Source: Anas platyrhynchos (Eukaryota > Chordata > Aves > Anseriformes > Anatidae). From it: a stretch of DNA of 64,000 nt. A program made the translations under genes and the position numbers. Numbering within the stretch: the first letter of the stretch is position 1; every line of letters starts with the position of its first letter. Below the pieces are notes generated by a model. The model saw only the letters and a list, made by a program, of their open reading frames with translations. It was not told where the DNA came from and searched no databases. Location of the stretch: contig NC_092612.1 in NCBI RefSeq assembly GCF_047663525.1, forward strand, positions 1,893,501 through 1,957,500, given 5' to 3'. This document shows, piece after piece, positions 41,270 through 54,139 of the stretch.

Positions 41270-44200
41270 TCACACGGAGGTCTCCGACTGCAGCCTCATG
41301 ACGAACTTGTGCGACTTGGGGTCCACGAACTCCTCCGAGAGCTTGAAGAACGGGATCTTCTTGGTGCTCACCACCAGGCTGAAGTCCTGGCGCTTCAGCA
41401 CGAAGACCACCCCGTCCTTCAGGCCGTTCGTCACCGGCTCCTCGCTGACCAGCGTCCACTGCTTGGCCAGCCAGCGGTCCTTGTGGTACTGGATGGTGGG
41501 CCCGGCGCTCAGGTACCGCTCCAGGAACGCCTGCAGTAAGGAACGGACGTGTGAACGTCTGCTTTTTTTTATTTTTTTTTAATATATATATATTTTTTTT
41601 GCAGCTTCAAGCTGCTCGGCAGGTCCTGCAGGAAAAGCATCCCCGCGCGGCAGGTCCAGCAGCTGGGAACCTGCCCCCATCCATCGCCGCCTGGCACGCC
41701 CGCCTCTCCGGCTGCGCCGCGCCACAAAAAGCCTCCCCCCCACCCCTCGTCCTGCCGGGGGGTGCTCTCACGCCGTGGGCAAAACCCTCCCCGAGCCAAG
41801 GGTGGGGGGACCCCTTGGTGGCTGGGTCCCGTCCCGTTGCGCCCCCGCGCACCTTGGGCGTCATGTCGTGGGTGATGCAGAACTCGAGGTGCTGCAGGAT
41901 GCTCTCCATGGTGTGGTAGGGCTGCTGCTTGGTGGTGCGCAGGTATTTCTGCATGGCCCGGGCCATGGAGGCGAAAATGGCCTGGGCTGCCTCCCGCGGG
42001 TCCATGATCTCCCGCGGGTTCTTCTGGTCCTCCTCCTGCAGCCGCTTGATGTGGGTGAAGGCCTCTTCCACCGCCACCACGAGCCTGCCGGGAGAAAAAT
42101 CCTTTGGTGCTTCCTCCTCGGAGCTCTTGGAAAGCTTCTGGACGTGGTGCTGAGCCCCCCTGCTCTGGGCGGCCCCGATGGGGCACAGCTTGGACCCGAG
42201 GGACCCCACGGTGCCTCCAGCCGCAGCCACTTGGGGTCTCCATGAAGACCACAGCCCACGGGTGCAGCGGGGCAGTCGGTTCTGAGGTCCCCAGGGGCCC
42301 TGGGGGTCAAGGGAGCCGCTCGCCACCCCCCTGCCCCACAGCTCCGCCCCGTGCACTGTACCCCAAAAACAATTTTGCGGGGACACCGCCCAGCACCCTG
42401 CGATGTGCTGCTCCAAAAGCAGCTCCAGCTCTTGGAGGTGGCCCCGGGGCTGCTCCCTCCCTCCTGGCACCCCAGGGGGGTCCTGGGATGGTTTTTGGGG
42501 GTCCCCAGAGCCCTGTCCCCGCTGACGGCCCCGTACCTGGCGCGGCGTTTCCGCACCCTGCGCTCGTGCTCTGCCTCCTCGTAGTAGTACTCGTTATGGC
42601 TGTTGTCGCGCCTGCGGGCAGCCGCGGCAATGACGGCCCGGGACTGCCCCGTGGAGTTATTCGTGCTGTTTTCTGCAGGAAAAGGGGCAAGCTCAGAGCT
42701 GGGGGAGCGGGCACCCCGGGTGTCCCGTCCCCCCCCCCCTCCTCACACCTCCCAGCGCTGCCGGCACAGCCCCGTCCCGCGGCCGCGCTCGACTTGCTGC
42801 TGCTTGCAGCAGGGCGTTACTGGTGTGGGCTGGGAACCGGCACCCGACTCGCCCGCGCCGGCCGGGACAAACGCACGCAAATCCAGAGGGACCGGCTCGG
42901 CGCCCGGAGCCCGGCCCGGGAAGCTGCCTTCGGAGGGGAAAACACCGGGATGGGAGGAGGGAGAACGAGAGGAGAAGCCAAGGGAACGGGGGGGAGCTCA
43001 CCCTCGCCAAGGGAATAGACTTTAAACCCGGACATTTTCTTGGACAGGACGGATTTTGGCAGGTTGAGGAGGGCAGGATTGTAGACTGGGAAATCGTGGT
43101 AATAGTTCTCCAGGATCCAGACGGCCGCTCGCTGGATGCTGCAGGGGCACGGGGGCACAAAAAGCAGGTTAGCATCCATCGGGGGCACGCACACGGCCGG
43201 GACAGGACGGGGAGGGGGGAGCACGGGGGTCTCGCTGCGGGCACACGCACGGCTCCTCCGGTGCCGGGATGCAGCGGGACGCAGCGTGTGCACACCCGGG
43301 TGCAAATGCAGAAGCACGAATACACACGTACGAATGCAGATGCACACATGGAAACACAAAAATGTGTGTGTGCACATAAACACCTGCATGCAGACACACA
43401 CGTGTGCAAACACACAAAACACACATGGGAACGCACAAGCACCACGACTGCACCGCGGTCCTGCAAGCACCGGAGCCCGCACCAACACTGGAGCTCACCC
43501 AGACCCGCAGGAGTCCCCCCCAACCCATCCCTGTCCCTCTCGCCCCTCTTTTACCTGAGGTGCCCGACGTTGTAGAAGCGGCTGGCCCCGTCGGTGGAGC
43601 GCACGGCCTTGAGCGTGAACTGGGGCTGGAGCTGGCGCAGCTCCAGCAGCACCACGGCCAGGTAGTGCACGAAGAGCAGCGCGTCCACCAAGGAGACGGC
43701 GTACTGCACGATGCCCTGGTAGTTGCGGTCCCGCGAGTCCAGGATGCGCACGCCGTAGAAGAGCCAGTAGGAGACGACGAGGAGGAAGACGAGCACCATG
43801 AGCAACGCCCGGAAGACGAAGACGCGCGGGAAGAAAGCCTTGGGGCGGCGGAAAAAGAGCGCCCAGCTGCCCAGCAGGAGGATGAGGAGTTTGAAGGCCA
43901 CCGAGATGAAGAGCCCCTCGCAGGGCGTCCCGCAGGGCTCCAGCTCCTCCCGCCACAGCAGCTGGGGCAGGAGCATGAAGGCGAGGGGCGTGAGGAAGGC
44001 GAGCAGCGCCAGCGCCCCGGCCAGCGCGACGCCCAGGTGCCGGGAGCAGTCCAGGTGGGCGCTGTCCTCCATGTCCTTGGTGATGCGCGTAATGTCATCG
44101 TGCGAGATGCTGTGCTCCGACGTCCCCGTCACCACCGTGGTGGTCTCGCCCCAGTTGTCATCCTGGGGAAGGGGAGAGGGTCACGTGGAGGAGGGCCCTG

Positions 44201-46462
44201 CCACCCCGAGATCCCAACCCAACCCGGTATCCCCCTCCAGCCCCCAAACCTCCAAGCCCGGCGTGCTGACCGGTGCCATCACCCCCATTTAGCAGCCGGG
44301 GATTGGTTGGGGGGGGGACGGCGAATCGGCCGGGACCCTCCAGGAAATCCCCGTCGGAGGCTCTGCGCCGCGCTCCACCTCTCCGCCCCGCCGCGCACGA
44401 CGCGGGCGAGAGCGGCTTTGCAAGTGGAAGGCATCCTGTTTCCAGGCAAATCCCCTCATTAGCGGGGCCAGAGCCAACATGCCCGGCCGCCGTCCCAACA
44501 CACCCTCGCTGCCGCCTCCTCCGCGCCGGCTGCCGCTGCCTGCTCCAGCGCCGGGGCAGGGCGAGATCGACGGTGATCGGGGCTCGTGGCCGCGTGCTGG
44601 CTCGCCAGCAGCCCCTTTTTGGGTACGCATCTCTGCCAGGGGGACGGGGCAGTTTCTTAAAGCTTAGTCTGCTTTTTTTTTTGTTTTTTTTTTTTGGCTT
44701 TTTTTTGCTGTTTTTTGTTTGTTTTCTGTTTTCAGACGTATTCCCTGCTTGCAAAACCTCTCCATGCAACCTCCAGCTTCACCAGCACAATCCCAGGCAG
44801 GCACCAGACCCCAGCAGCTCCCCAGCAGCCAGCGCAGCCCATCCCATACAAAAACAGGACCGGGAGCAGACACAATCCCAGAGTGTGGCCAACCTGGCCC
44901 CGTTTGTTTCTTTTTTTCACCAAAGCCACGCAGGTGTGGAAGTGAGACGTCCCTTTTTGATCCCTTCCCAGTTAAAACATGGTTTCAGCAAAGGGAGGCG
45001 GCGGAGCCCCTCCGCACCCAGGGCCTGTCCGTCCGTCCATCCGTCCGTCCTTGTGTCCTGCTCTGCAGCACCTCGGCGTTCCTGAAGCCGGGGGTTTCCT
45101 TCTATGTGACGAAGCTGGGATTTTTCCTCCCAGAATTTCTGCAGGCTGGCGACTTCATCCCAAACCGGAGCAGCGAAATAACCCCCAAGCTGGGGGCTTG
45201 CTGGAGGCAGGGGGAGCGGAGAGGTGCTGGCCGCCCCCGCAGGACGGGTCCGTATTTCCAGGCTGTCTTTCAAGTGCTTTGCTTGGACACTGCAGGAGCG
45301 TGCGGGCGGCCTCGAGCGGCTCAGGCAGCACCGGCGGCACCGGCTCCGTACTGGGGGAAGATGAAAGAGCTGGAGGTGCCCGTGTAGGTGGCTGGGAGAT
45401 GATTAAAGCCAGGGTCTGTGCTCTGCGGTGGCTGGAGGAGCTGGTGCCCAGCCCGGTCCCCATCGTCGCTGCAGTGCCCTGTCCAGAGCAGCTCTCATCC
45501 CAGAGGGGGATTTTGCTGAAATTTGGGCTCCAGGAACCCTCCTGGGGGCTGCAGGTCCCGCACCAGCAGCAGGGAGCTCGACCGGCTGCACAAACCCGCT
45601 CATCCGTTTGATCCTCCCAGGGACGGGGCTGGGGTTATTAAACCTTGGCAGGGCCGAGCTGGCGTCGCCCCGCAGGCGCTGAGCAAGGAGCAGGAGCGGA
45701 TCCGGAGGGAGCAGATCCCGAGGGAGCCGATCCCAAAGGCGGTTTCCACCCTGGGCAGCGGGCAGGGAGCTGCGGGCACCCCGCGCCCACCCCAGCTGCA
45801 TGCCCACACCACGACAGCCCCGTCCCCTTCCCCGTCCTCTTTCGTCTGGCCCCCCCGCCCTCGCCGCGGGCACACGGAGGCAGCGCCCGGAGGTGCTGTC
45901 AGCCTGCCCAGGGCCAGCCCGACCGGCTCCACTGCTCCCCGGGGGCGGGCAAGGCACGCCGGGACCCCCCCGCAGCTCCCACCCTCGGCAGCACCCTCCG
46001 GGGCTCTTGGAGTCGTCCCCTTCCCCAATTCCCAGCCCCGATGTGGGCTGGGTCCGCGCCACCGAGGTTGGCTCTGATTTGGGGCTGCTCTACATGCAGG
46101 GCCAGCTCCTGCCCCTTTCCGGAGCAGGGATGGAGGCGATGTAAAGCCCAGCAGGCCCCACGGCAGCCCCCTGCCCATCCTCACCCTCTCGTCCCCCCTC
46201 GTCGACTCGTTGTCCAGCAAGGGCTCGCCCGGCGCTTGGATGGTCACCGACTTGTCCCCGCGGCTCCCGTCCCGGCTCTTGGAGCGGTGCCGGTCCCGCC
46301 GGTCCCTGGAGAGGGGCAGAGAGGGGAGCAGGGTGGGTGCGCGCCCACGCTGGGGACAGGGGACCCCCGGGGACACGCCAGCCCCTCTCACCTGTGCTTG
46401 CGGGAGCTGCGGGAGTGCCCGGATTTGTAGGAGTAGCCCGAGTACTGCGACTCATTGTCCAT
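41270..46462 (-). CDS. VANGL2: VANGL planar cell polarity protein 2
   Basis: Minus-strand exons in order: 46462-46392, 46305-46185, 44162-43555, 43138-43002, 42672-42537, 42084-41853 and 41530-41270. They total 1566 bases, 521 residues plus stop, exactly the length I recall for human VANGL2. It opens [20 protein letters not shown] (human MDTESQ...). An N-terminal cytoplasmic Ser/Arg-rich region is followed by four membrane segments within the large third exon (for example [13 protein letters not shown] and [16 protein letters not shown]). The long conserved cytoplasmic domain includes [15 protein letters not shown]. It ends in the PDZ-binding motif ETSV. Known role: a core planar-polarity membrane protein that binds PRICKLE and Dishevelled, needed for convergent extension and neural tube closure. 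Start: the ATG at 46462 matches the conserved N-terminus. Confidence 0.98.
43268..43440. repeat. CA-rich degenerate repeat in VANGL2 intron
   Basis: Interspersed ACACACG, TGTGTGTGCACA and CAAACACACA blocks, an eroded (CA)n-derived tract between the third and fourth coding exons. Confidence 0.75.
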
Positions 46463-46640
46463 GGTGTCGGCGCGCCGGGGCTTGTGCCGCTCCACGCCGA
46501 GGGGCTTGGGTCTCCCCGGCCCCGGGATGGCCGCCAAGGCCTCCTTCAAAGGGGGCTTCTTCAGGCCGAGGGGCACCTTCAGGAAGTCGACCGTCACCTT
46601 GAGGGACTCTATTTTGAACACTGGGCTGGGCTCGGCTCAG
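46463..46640 (-). other. VANGL2: VANGL2 5' UTR part of first coding exon
   Basis: The region upstream of the ATG stays open in the VANGL2 frame for at least 53 codons, back to about 46621, with no stop and no upstream ATG in that frame. A possible splice acceptor on the minus strand (GATTTCTCCTGAG or CGAGCCCAG) lies at about 46625-46645. One or more non-coding exons should therefore lie further right. Confidence 0.5.
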
Positions 46641-48199
46641 GAGAAATCGGTGCGCCCACCTGCGGAGGGGACGGGGAAGGGTCGGTGGCACCGCCGCGGC
46701 CCCCGGAACCGTGCCCGGGGACCCCAGGATGCCCCCACTGCCACCACCAGGACGTCACCACTGCCCGCCCCGTCCCTGTGGATCCAGGTTTAAAGCGGGG
46801 ACAGGACTTCAGAGGGGAAAGGATGAAGGAATTTGGGTCATTTTGGGACATTTTCTATTTTAAACCCCAGCTGGGTGCAGGGCCACCACCTCTCCCTTTA
46901 TTAGCGCTCAGCTTCTAACTGCGCTGTTTCGGGTGATTTACCCTTTTAATGAACATCACCATCGTTATTTTAATTGCCAGGAGAGTGCCTGGGGTGGGGG
47001 CCAAACTTAAAACCCAAAAACAACAACAAAACAAAAAAAAAGAATGAATAACTTGGCGCAGGCAACCTTGCAGGCCCGGCTCGCAGTCTGGGGCTCTGCC
47101 CGAACAAGTCTCCCGGCACGGATTCGGCATCTCACACCCGGATCAATGCGGGCCCCGCAGCCCCCGTGGGCACAGCAGGGCCGGGGGGGGCTCCAGGCCG
47201 GGGGGGCAGCTTCGAGGATGGGGTCAGGAGCCCCAGGATGAGCCCCCAGCCCGGTGCAGCAGCGCCCGACATCTCCCTGCGCGCCGCTGCTGCGTAAATC
47301 CGCCCGGACGCGCGCCTTACGCCCACCTCCGCTTGCTTATAGGGCCGTGTCTCTGCTGGATTGGGAGAATGATGTGGGATTTATGGCTGAGTTATACCCT
47401 CAGCCCATCGGCAGCGCGGGAGCTGCTCGCAGCCCCCCTGGAGCATTCCCACCAGGAAGGAACCCTGATGGCAGCCACCACGGTGTCCCCCCAACGGGTG
47501 ACACCTCTGCGGGGCCATCCCAAACCCCACTGAGGGGCTCGCAGCCCCCTGTCAGCACCCAGATGATGTCTGGAGGGTGGGGTTGGGGGGGGTTTAAGGG
47601 ACCCCCAGCACCCTGAGTGAGCACCCGGCCACCCCGCTGCGTGCCGGGGGGGTGCCGGCGGTGGGGGCCGAGCCGGCTGTGCGCGGGGTGGGCGCGTTCC
47701 CAGGGCGATGCCATTTTGCCCAAAGAAAACCCAAATGTCTTCTGGTCTCTTTTCCGAGGCCTCGGGGAGGGGGGGGTCGAGGAGGGGAAAAAGAAGCAAG
47801 GCTGGGGGGGGGGGGACACACGGACAGAGGGGGGGGGGACACCCTTTTGTCCCAGATGCTGGATGCTCGCACATTTATCACTATGGAGACAAAAGCCCCC
47901 CCACGCCGGTTGTCTAGGAGATGGCAACGGGGCCGGGAGCTCGTCCCGGCGTCCCCAGCGAGCGATGGGGGAAGGGGCAGGGAGAAAGGGACCCCCCCGG
48001 CCCCCCTGCCAGCCCCCCCCCCCCTTCCCCTTCTTCTGGGCTTTGTTGGGAGGCCGGCATCGGGTTTCTGGCAGGAACAATGCGAGGGCCGGCGGCTCGG
48101 CGCAGGGGGGCCACGGCTGGGCTGTTCCCCCGACCCTATTCATTAGAGCCACGGAGGGGCTCGAGGAGGGGACAGCTCGGTCCCCAAGGATCTCAGGGG
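46641..48199. other. Probable VANGL2 first intron or flank, left part
   Basis: No gene recognised. GC-rich with long G/C runs near 47,800-48,030. Long open frames here are due to the scarcity of AT-rich stop codons. Confidence 0.4.
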
Positions 48200-48400
48200 A
48201 CAGCTCGGGGACTCACCGGAGGGGCGCTGGGGCTGGAGCCGGGCGCTGTCCCCCGTGCGTGCGCTCACCGGGGCGCTCGGGGCATCCTCAGCGGGCGGCG
48301 GGGACGGCATCCAGCTGGCGGCCGCCGCGGCATGGGGGCCGCTCACGGGTCGGGCGTCCGCGCCGAGGCTCCGAGCTGGGGGGGAAAAAAAAAGGGAAGG
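48200..48400 (-). promoter_or_regulatory. CpG-dense block, possible VANGL2 leader exon
   Basis: CpG-rich sequence (CGGGCGTCCGCGCCGAGGCT) with a minus-strand donor-like GACCC|GTGAGCGG near 48,345. It could be a non-coding 5' exon or alternative promoter of VANGL2. This is inferred from composition and one splice-like site only. Confidence 0.25.
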
Positions 48401-49569
48401 GGATGAGCAGAGAAGAATCTCTTGTCCCCAGCAGCGGCCGGGAGGAGCGGTGTCCCCTCCCCTGGGGACGCATCGCCCCCCGGATTGTCACGGCGCAGAG
48501 GACCGCGAGCGTCCTGCGCCCCAGCACGTGTCCACCACGAGTTGATGTCCTTGTCCCCATGTCACTGCCCAGCCACCAGCGAGGGATGGGGCTCACTGAG
48601 GGTGTCCCCGGTTCCGAGAGCCCCCGCAGAGCCGTGGTGGCATCAGGCAGCTCTGGTGGCATCGCGCTGCAGAACGCCCCAGCAGAGGGAACAGTGCGGC
48701 ACCCTCGCCCCCTGTGCCCCCGTTGTGCCCCCAGCCCCACTCTCCGGCATCATGCAGCCGGCTGCCACCTCCCTGCTGCCCCTCACCATGACCCTACAGA
48801 AGGGACACAGCCCCCTCCAGCATCCCCTCGGGGTCCTGGCCCCATCCAGACTCAGTCTCTCAAAACTCAGCCAAAATCAGGAGGGGATTTCGGCGCATCC
48901 CCGCGACCTGAGGGACCGCAGCCCTCCAACGGCCCTGCGGGTTCAGCAATGCCCAAAAACCCCTCACAGGACCACCCCTCAACGAACCAGGACAAAAACC
49001 ACGCAGGCATTTCTAACGGGAGCGGGCAATTAGCCACGGGAACAGCCCAGGCCCTTCGATCACAAGCAGAGGCTACGGGCTCACTGCGGAGCTCCTCTTC
49101 CTCCTGCCCCAAGCAGCGGCTTCCCCAGGGGCGCAGCACCAAGCCCGGCACCCCCAGCACCTCCACGGCCCCCGGGCAGCCCGAGCACCCCGGGGGCTCT
49201 TCCAGCTTTCCCTGGTGCCTCGCGATGTCCCTGGAGAAGGCGGAGGCAGCTGCCGTGGTGCCCGGCTCCAAGTACAAAGCAGCGCGGCGTTTCTCACGGC
49301 AGCTGGAGGAGCGAGGGGCTTGGCCGCTCCGGCGGGGAAGAAAGGGATTTTTTTTTTTTTTTTTTTTTTATTGTTGGTGGTGTTCAAAAAGAAGAGTTTG
49401 CCTGGCAGAGCGAGGAGCCGGTTCGGCAGCACGGGGGCTCAGGTGGAGCTGGAAATGGTTGCCTTGTCTGCGGGAGGAGAAGCGGCTTCGCCTTACCCAG
49501 CCTCTGCGAGCCAGCAGAGCAACCGCCGAGGGCTGGGAGCAAAAGCCAGACACAGGCAAATGAGGAGGA

Positions 49570-49690
49570 AAACTCACATTTTTAATAGTGAGGTGATTAA
49601 CCATTAGAACAAACTCCCCAGGGGAGGAGAGGATTTGCCATCTCTTGACATCTTCAAGTCCAGACTGGATGGCTTCTCGGGATGCTGCTG
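49570..49690 (+). mobile_element. Ancient CR1/L3-like LINE tail
   Basis: TTAACCATTAGAACAAACTC, then CCCAGGGGAGGAGAGGATTTG and CATCTCTTGACATCTTCAAG resemble the 3' part of old amniote CR1/L3-group LINEs (…ARRAACAAACT.CCCAGGGAGGTGGTGGATTCTCC…). Strongly diverged. Confidence 0.5.
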
Positions 49691-50222
49691 AAGCACAGCT
49701 CGGGCTTCAAAGCAGAGAGAGCTCGGCTGGGGCTCTGGGGCGCACATCCTGCGGGCGGTCAGAAAGAAGCTGCCGCCATCTCCCCTGCCTTTGAGTCCAC
49801 AAATCTCCAACCTCAACTATTGCTTGCCTCCAAATTTCCCCCAAAAAGACCCAAGAGCTCCTCCACGAGAAACCTTTCTCGCTTTAAACAGCTCCAGAGA
49901 GGCAAACCCACTCCTCTTCCCAGTCAAAACCATGCGCCGGGGCACTGACCTTTGCCTCATCCACTCCATCCCCGAGACCACGAGCTTCCAAGAGCCAAGA
50001 GAGGACATTTGCTGGCAGCAGGCAGCTCTTCCCGAGGGACACAGCCTGGCAGCTCCACTCCCCTCATCCCTGCCAAGGAGGATTTGAACCAGCCCGGGGC
50101 TGCTTTGCCCTGGGGCAGGTTGGAGGGCACCCACCGAGACCCAGAACCCAAACCCCATGGGGTCACCGGGAGCAGCCCGGCCAGCTCCTGAACTGCTCTG
50201 CCTGGTTGCTAAATGCCCGTAC

Positions 50223-50261
50223 GGCCGTGCCTTTACACCACGGGCCGTGCCTTTACACCAC
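50223..50261. repeat. Two-copy tandem duplication of 19-20 bases
   Basis: GGCCGTGCCTTTACACCAC is repeated twice in a row. Confidence 0.9.
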
Positions 50262-53200
50262 TGCACCGTGCTCTTTCCACCACTGGTGCAAAGCATCTGC
50301 GAATCCAGATCGATCACCGAGATAGCGGCGCGAGACGATGATGCTCTCATGTGGTTCCAAAAGGGGTGTGGATGCAACCCTCTGCACGCCGACCCGAGCT
50401 GGCTTCCCACCGGCGAAGCCGAGCAGGAATAGCGGCAGGGAATACCGGCACGTTGAGGAGAGCATCTTCCTCCCAGAAGAAGGGGAACTGAGTCGGGCGG
50501 TGGGTGGCCTTGTGCTGGGCAGCATGGGGAGGACACCGGGGTCCTGGATCCTGGTGCATGGCTCCAACGCTGTTCGTGCTCTCAAGGGGCCCCGAGGGCT
50601 GGCAGCACACCTCTGCCTGCCACAGAGATGGGGAAACTGAGGCAAGCCGCAAGCTGGTGTCTGTAAACACTTAAGGACAGGCAGAAAACCTCACGTGAGC
50701 CTCAGCTCTGCTGCACACTGTGACTTTTGGGCTGTTGGAGCTGACACCAAGGAGCTTGGTGCAGGGAGCAGCGCAGCGAGCATCCCTCTGTGGAAGAACC
50801 AGCAGGGCACAGCCTGTCCAGCCCCGTCACACCTCCAAAACCAGCCCCAGCTCTGCCACAGCCTGGGACCAGAGGCAGCTCCTGGTCCTGGTGCTGGGGT
50901 CTGCCAAGCCCAGCGCCCCGCACGTCTGCTCGCTTGGCTGCACAACCACGCCTTGCTGGCTCTGCACAATGGGCACCATCCCCGGCCAGCCACCGCCTCG
51001 GTCCCCTGCTGGGCCAGCTGCCACCATCCCGGTGGAGCCCCAAGGCCATCGGGGAAGCCAGAGGTGATGGGGACAGGGAGGGGACGTGGTTGAGTCCTGG
51101 AGAAGGCTCCTGGCACCATGGCGCTGGGTGTCCGCGGGTGATGCGCAAGGTGCAGGAAGCTTTGTGGGTGCTGCCTGAAGTCCTCTGCGTGGAAAGGGCA
51201 GACGGGCTCCAGCTTTCCCCAGGCAGGAGCTGGGGGACCGGTCGGCGAAGCATCCCCCCTGCTACGGCACAGCCACGTTTAGCCAAGCCTGCCGAGGGGC
51301 TGGGGGGAATTCGCCCGGCTCCCTCCATCTGCACGCTCCCTCCAGGAGCTCAAACACAAACCCTCTTCTCCCCGAGCCCTCTGGGCCACATCCAGCCTGG
51401 CACCTCCTCGCTGAGTTGCGTCCACGCCGCGTCTCTCCTGCTGCCTCTGGGGAGCCTCGTGCTGGGGAAGAAGCCAGGGGCTGCTCGGCTCCGTCAGATG
51501 CTGAAGTCCCCAGAGATGGGCTTGCAGGAGCAGCCCCAACCCTTCTCATGTGCTTTGGAGATGTTTCAGGGAAGCTGGTCCAGTCCCGGCCCCACGAGGC
51601 TCTGGAGATGCCACCACCACGCTCCCAAGGAGGAATCTGCAAAACTTCCACGCTGGAAGAGGTCCCCGGTCCGTCGGCACAAGCAGGCGCTTCAGAGGGA
51701 CGCGCAAAAGGCCCATGGGAAGCCCGAGCAGCTTAATCCCATTCCCCCATGGGGTCCCATTCTGATCTCAAATTGCTCAGCGTCAGCTTGGATGCAGAAC
51801 GTTTAATATCCCTTCCCAACTGTCAGCTTTAATTACGCTCACGCGGGATTGTTACAATATCCACAGGAACGTCCAGTCCCTCCGAGCGCTCGGGGGATTC
51901 CCACTGCGCAGCTCCGGGACAAAGCCCAGCCTCTCCCGGGCACGGGGTCTGCTTTATGGGGCGAAGGCGGTGGTGGCCGTGCCGGGATGCACAGGTAAAA
52001 AATAAATGGCTGCGGCAGGTCTGGAACCGGAGGGAGAAAATGTACCAAACCCAGGGGATTTGCATGAGAAGGGCTGGCTGCAAAGAGAAAGCCATTTGCA
52101 TTGCAAAACGCCGCAGCACCAAGGGAGCCTAACTGCGGCGCCCTGCGCACCCCACGGCCCCTCACCTGCTCCTGCTCTGCCCTCCCGGGCTCAGATCCCC
52201 ACGCGGGGGGCTCAGCCCTGCACCCACGGCCTCGAAGCATCTCCCTCGGCGGTGCCTCCTGTGGGGTCACAGGCATGGGGTGACAACCCTGTGGCCACCC
52301 CAAGGTCCTGGTGCGCAGGAGGACCCGAACGCCGTGGTCCTGGGCTGCTTCGCTGGTGGGCACGGGGGCCGAGCGGGGCTGCAGGGTGCACGGATAGGGT
52401 GAGGGCTCTCCCACAGCACGCATGGTTCGGGATGGCACTTTTACCTTAGTGGCCTCTCCGGCAGCCTCACGGGAAGCCCTGTCCCCCAGCGATGTCCTAA
52501 AGGACCAGCCCCGACCCGAAGTGACGCTGGCGGGGTAAACAACCCCACTGGTGGATGTTTCCCAGCTCCGCTTAATCCGCTCGAGTGCCTGGCGCTAAAT
52601 CCTGCAAGGCTGCGGCGGGCAGACGGTGTGATCCGCATCTCGGAGCCCCGAGAAACAGAGCAGAGACCGGGTCTGTCTGGGGCCAGGGACGTTGGCAGCT
52701 GGCCCTGTGGGGACTCTGGCACCGTGCCGTCACCCCGTGCCCGCTGGTGAGCCACGACACCGCGGCTCTGACCCCGGGGACAGCCAGGCAAGGACGGCGG
52801 TGCCCTCGCCGCACGCTTCTCCCAGGCCCCCTGCCCAGCATCCCGGCCGGACAATAAAGCCATAAAGCATCTGCCAGGCACGCCGGCCCTGGGGAAGCAG
52901 CCCTGAAATCTCAAATCAGCTCAGCCCAAAGACCTGGGGCTGCTTCAGCCGTGCCTGAAGCCGGCGAGATGGGCTCCCTGCCTTCCCCCGTGTCCCCTCC
53001 GGCCCCATTGTCTGCGATCTGATCCAAACAAGAAACGTTTGATCAGTCAAATGGCTGAAACCAGCCTGGAAGAGCCCACAAACACCAGGCAAACCGTGCC
53101 AGAAGCCCCCCTTCTCCGGGTCACCCTTTCCAGCAGGGAATGACCCGGGATGGAGCAGCTTTCCTCCGGCACGGCCAGCACCGGGTCCCTGCTCAGCATC

Positions 53201-54139
53201 CAAACCTCGGTGCACGCTGCCAGCCATGGGGAAGCGTTCCTGGAGCACACCACATCCCAGGAAAGTTCCTGGGAGCCCCGCTGGGCTGATAACGGGAACC
53301 TGCAGCTGCCACCGAGACCCCAAGTCCCTGTAGGAACGATGAGTGCTGTTAAAGGAGCAGTGGGGATGGCAGCCAGCTGCACCCGTCTGTGGGGCTGTGC
53401 CGCCCCGTTAGCTCCTTGCACCCTCTGCCCCATGGGATGGGGTTCCTGGGGGCGAGCAGGACGCTCCATCCCCCCACATTATGGTGTGGGGCTCAGCACG
53501 GGCAGCCCTGGCTGCTGAATGTCCCCCACTGCCACCAAGAGACCCCCACTTTCCCCCTCTCCTGGCTGCGCCGAGGTGGCCAAATTCCCCAGGAACCCAT
53601 GGCAGAACCGGGACCAGCAGCACAAAGCACCCCAAGCTGCGGGAAGGGACCCCCTCCGGGCTCTCCAAGGAACCAAATTCACCCCAAATCCTGCGTCTGA
53701 CGTTCTGGGAAGCACTCAGAGGTCGGGCAGAGCCGTGGTGGGGCCGATGGCTGGATCTGTGCCTCTGCCTCGCTGCGGAGGAGAGCAGAAAGGCCAAAAA
53801 CCCACCCGTGGCGATGGGCACCCCTGGGTTTACCAACCAAGCTCGGAGCTACCTCTGCCTCCGACGGAGTCATCTGCTAATTAAATCATCCGCTCGGGTC
53901 CCGCGCTCGCCCCCAGCACAAAGGCAGCCCCAAATCCCCAGGAGAAGCCCGGAGATCGCATCTGACTCAGGCTGCCTCGGAGCCCAGCTCAGCCCTAGCA
54001 CGATCCCGAATTGCTGTGATTAAGCAAGAGCCGTCCCCAGAGGCTCCGTGCAGATAATATTTAATTCTCCTCTCTTTTTTTTTTTTTTTTTTTTTTTTAA
54101 AACCTCCGCCTCACTTATTACACCGCGGCCCGCGGGCTT

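Larger units (their letters stand above)
48401..54139. other. Long stretch without recognised gene
   Basis: Probably VANGL2 5' intron and intergenic sequence. Contains T runs at 49,348-49,369 and 54,071-54,099, an old LINE scrap at 49,570-49,690 and a small tandem duplication at 50,223-50,261. Several long plus-strand open frames show no family signature and I do not call them. Confidence 0.4.

Noticed and set aside
48200-48400. Confident VANGL2 promoter call
   Set aside because: Only CpG density and one donor-like site support it, and the block at 54,140-55,270 is an equally good candidate.
47617-49563. 648-codon plus-strand open frame
   Set aside because: Low-complexity proline/glycine/arginine translation, no family signature, crosses poly-T and LINE-adjacent sequence. 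Long open frames are expected in DNA this GC-rich.
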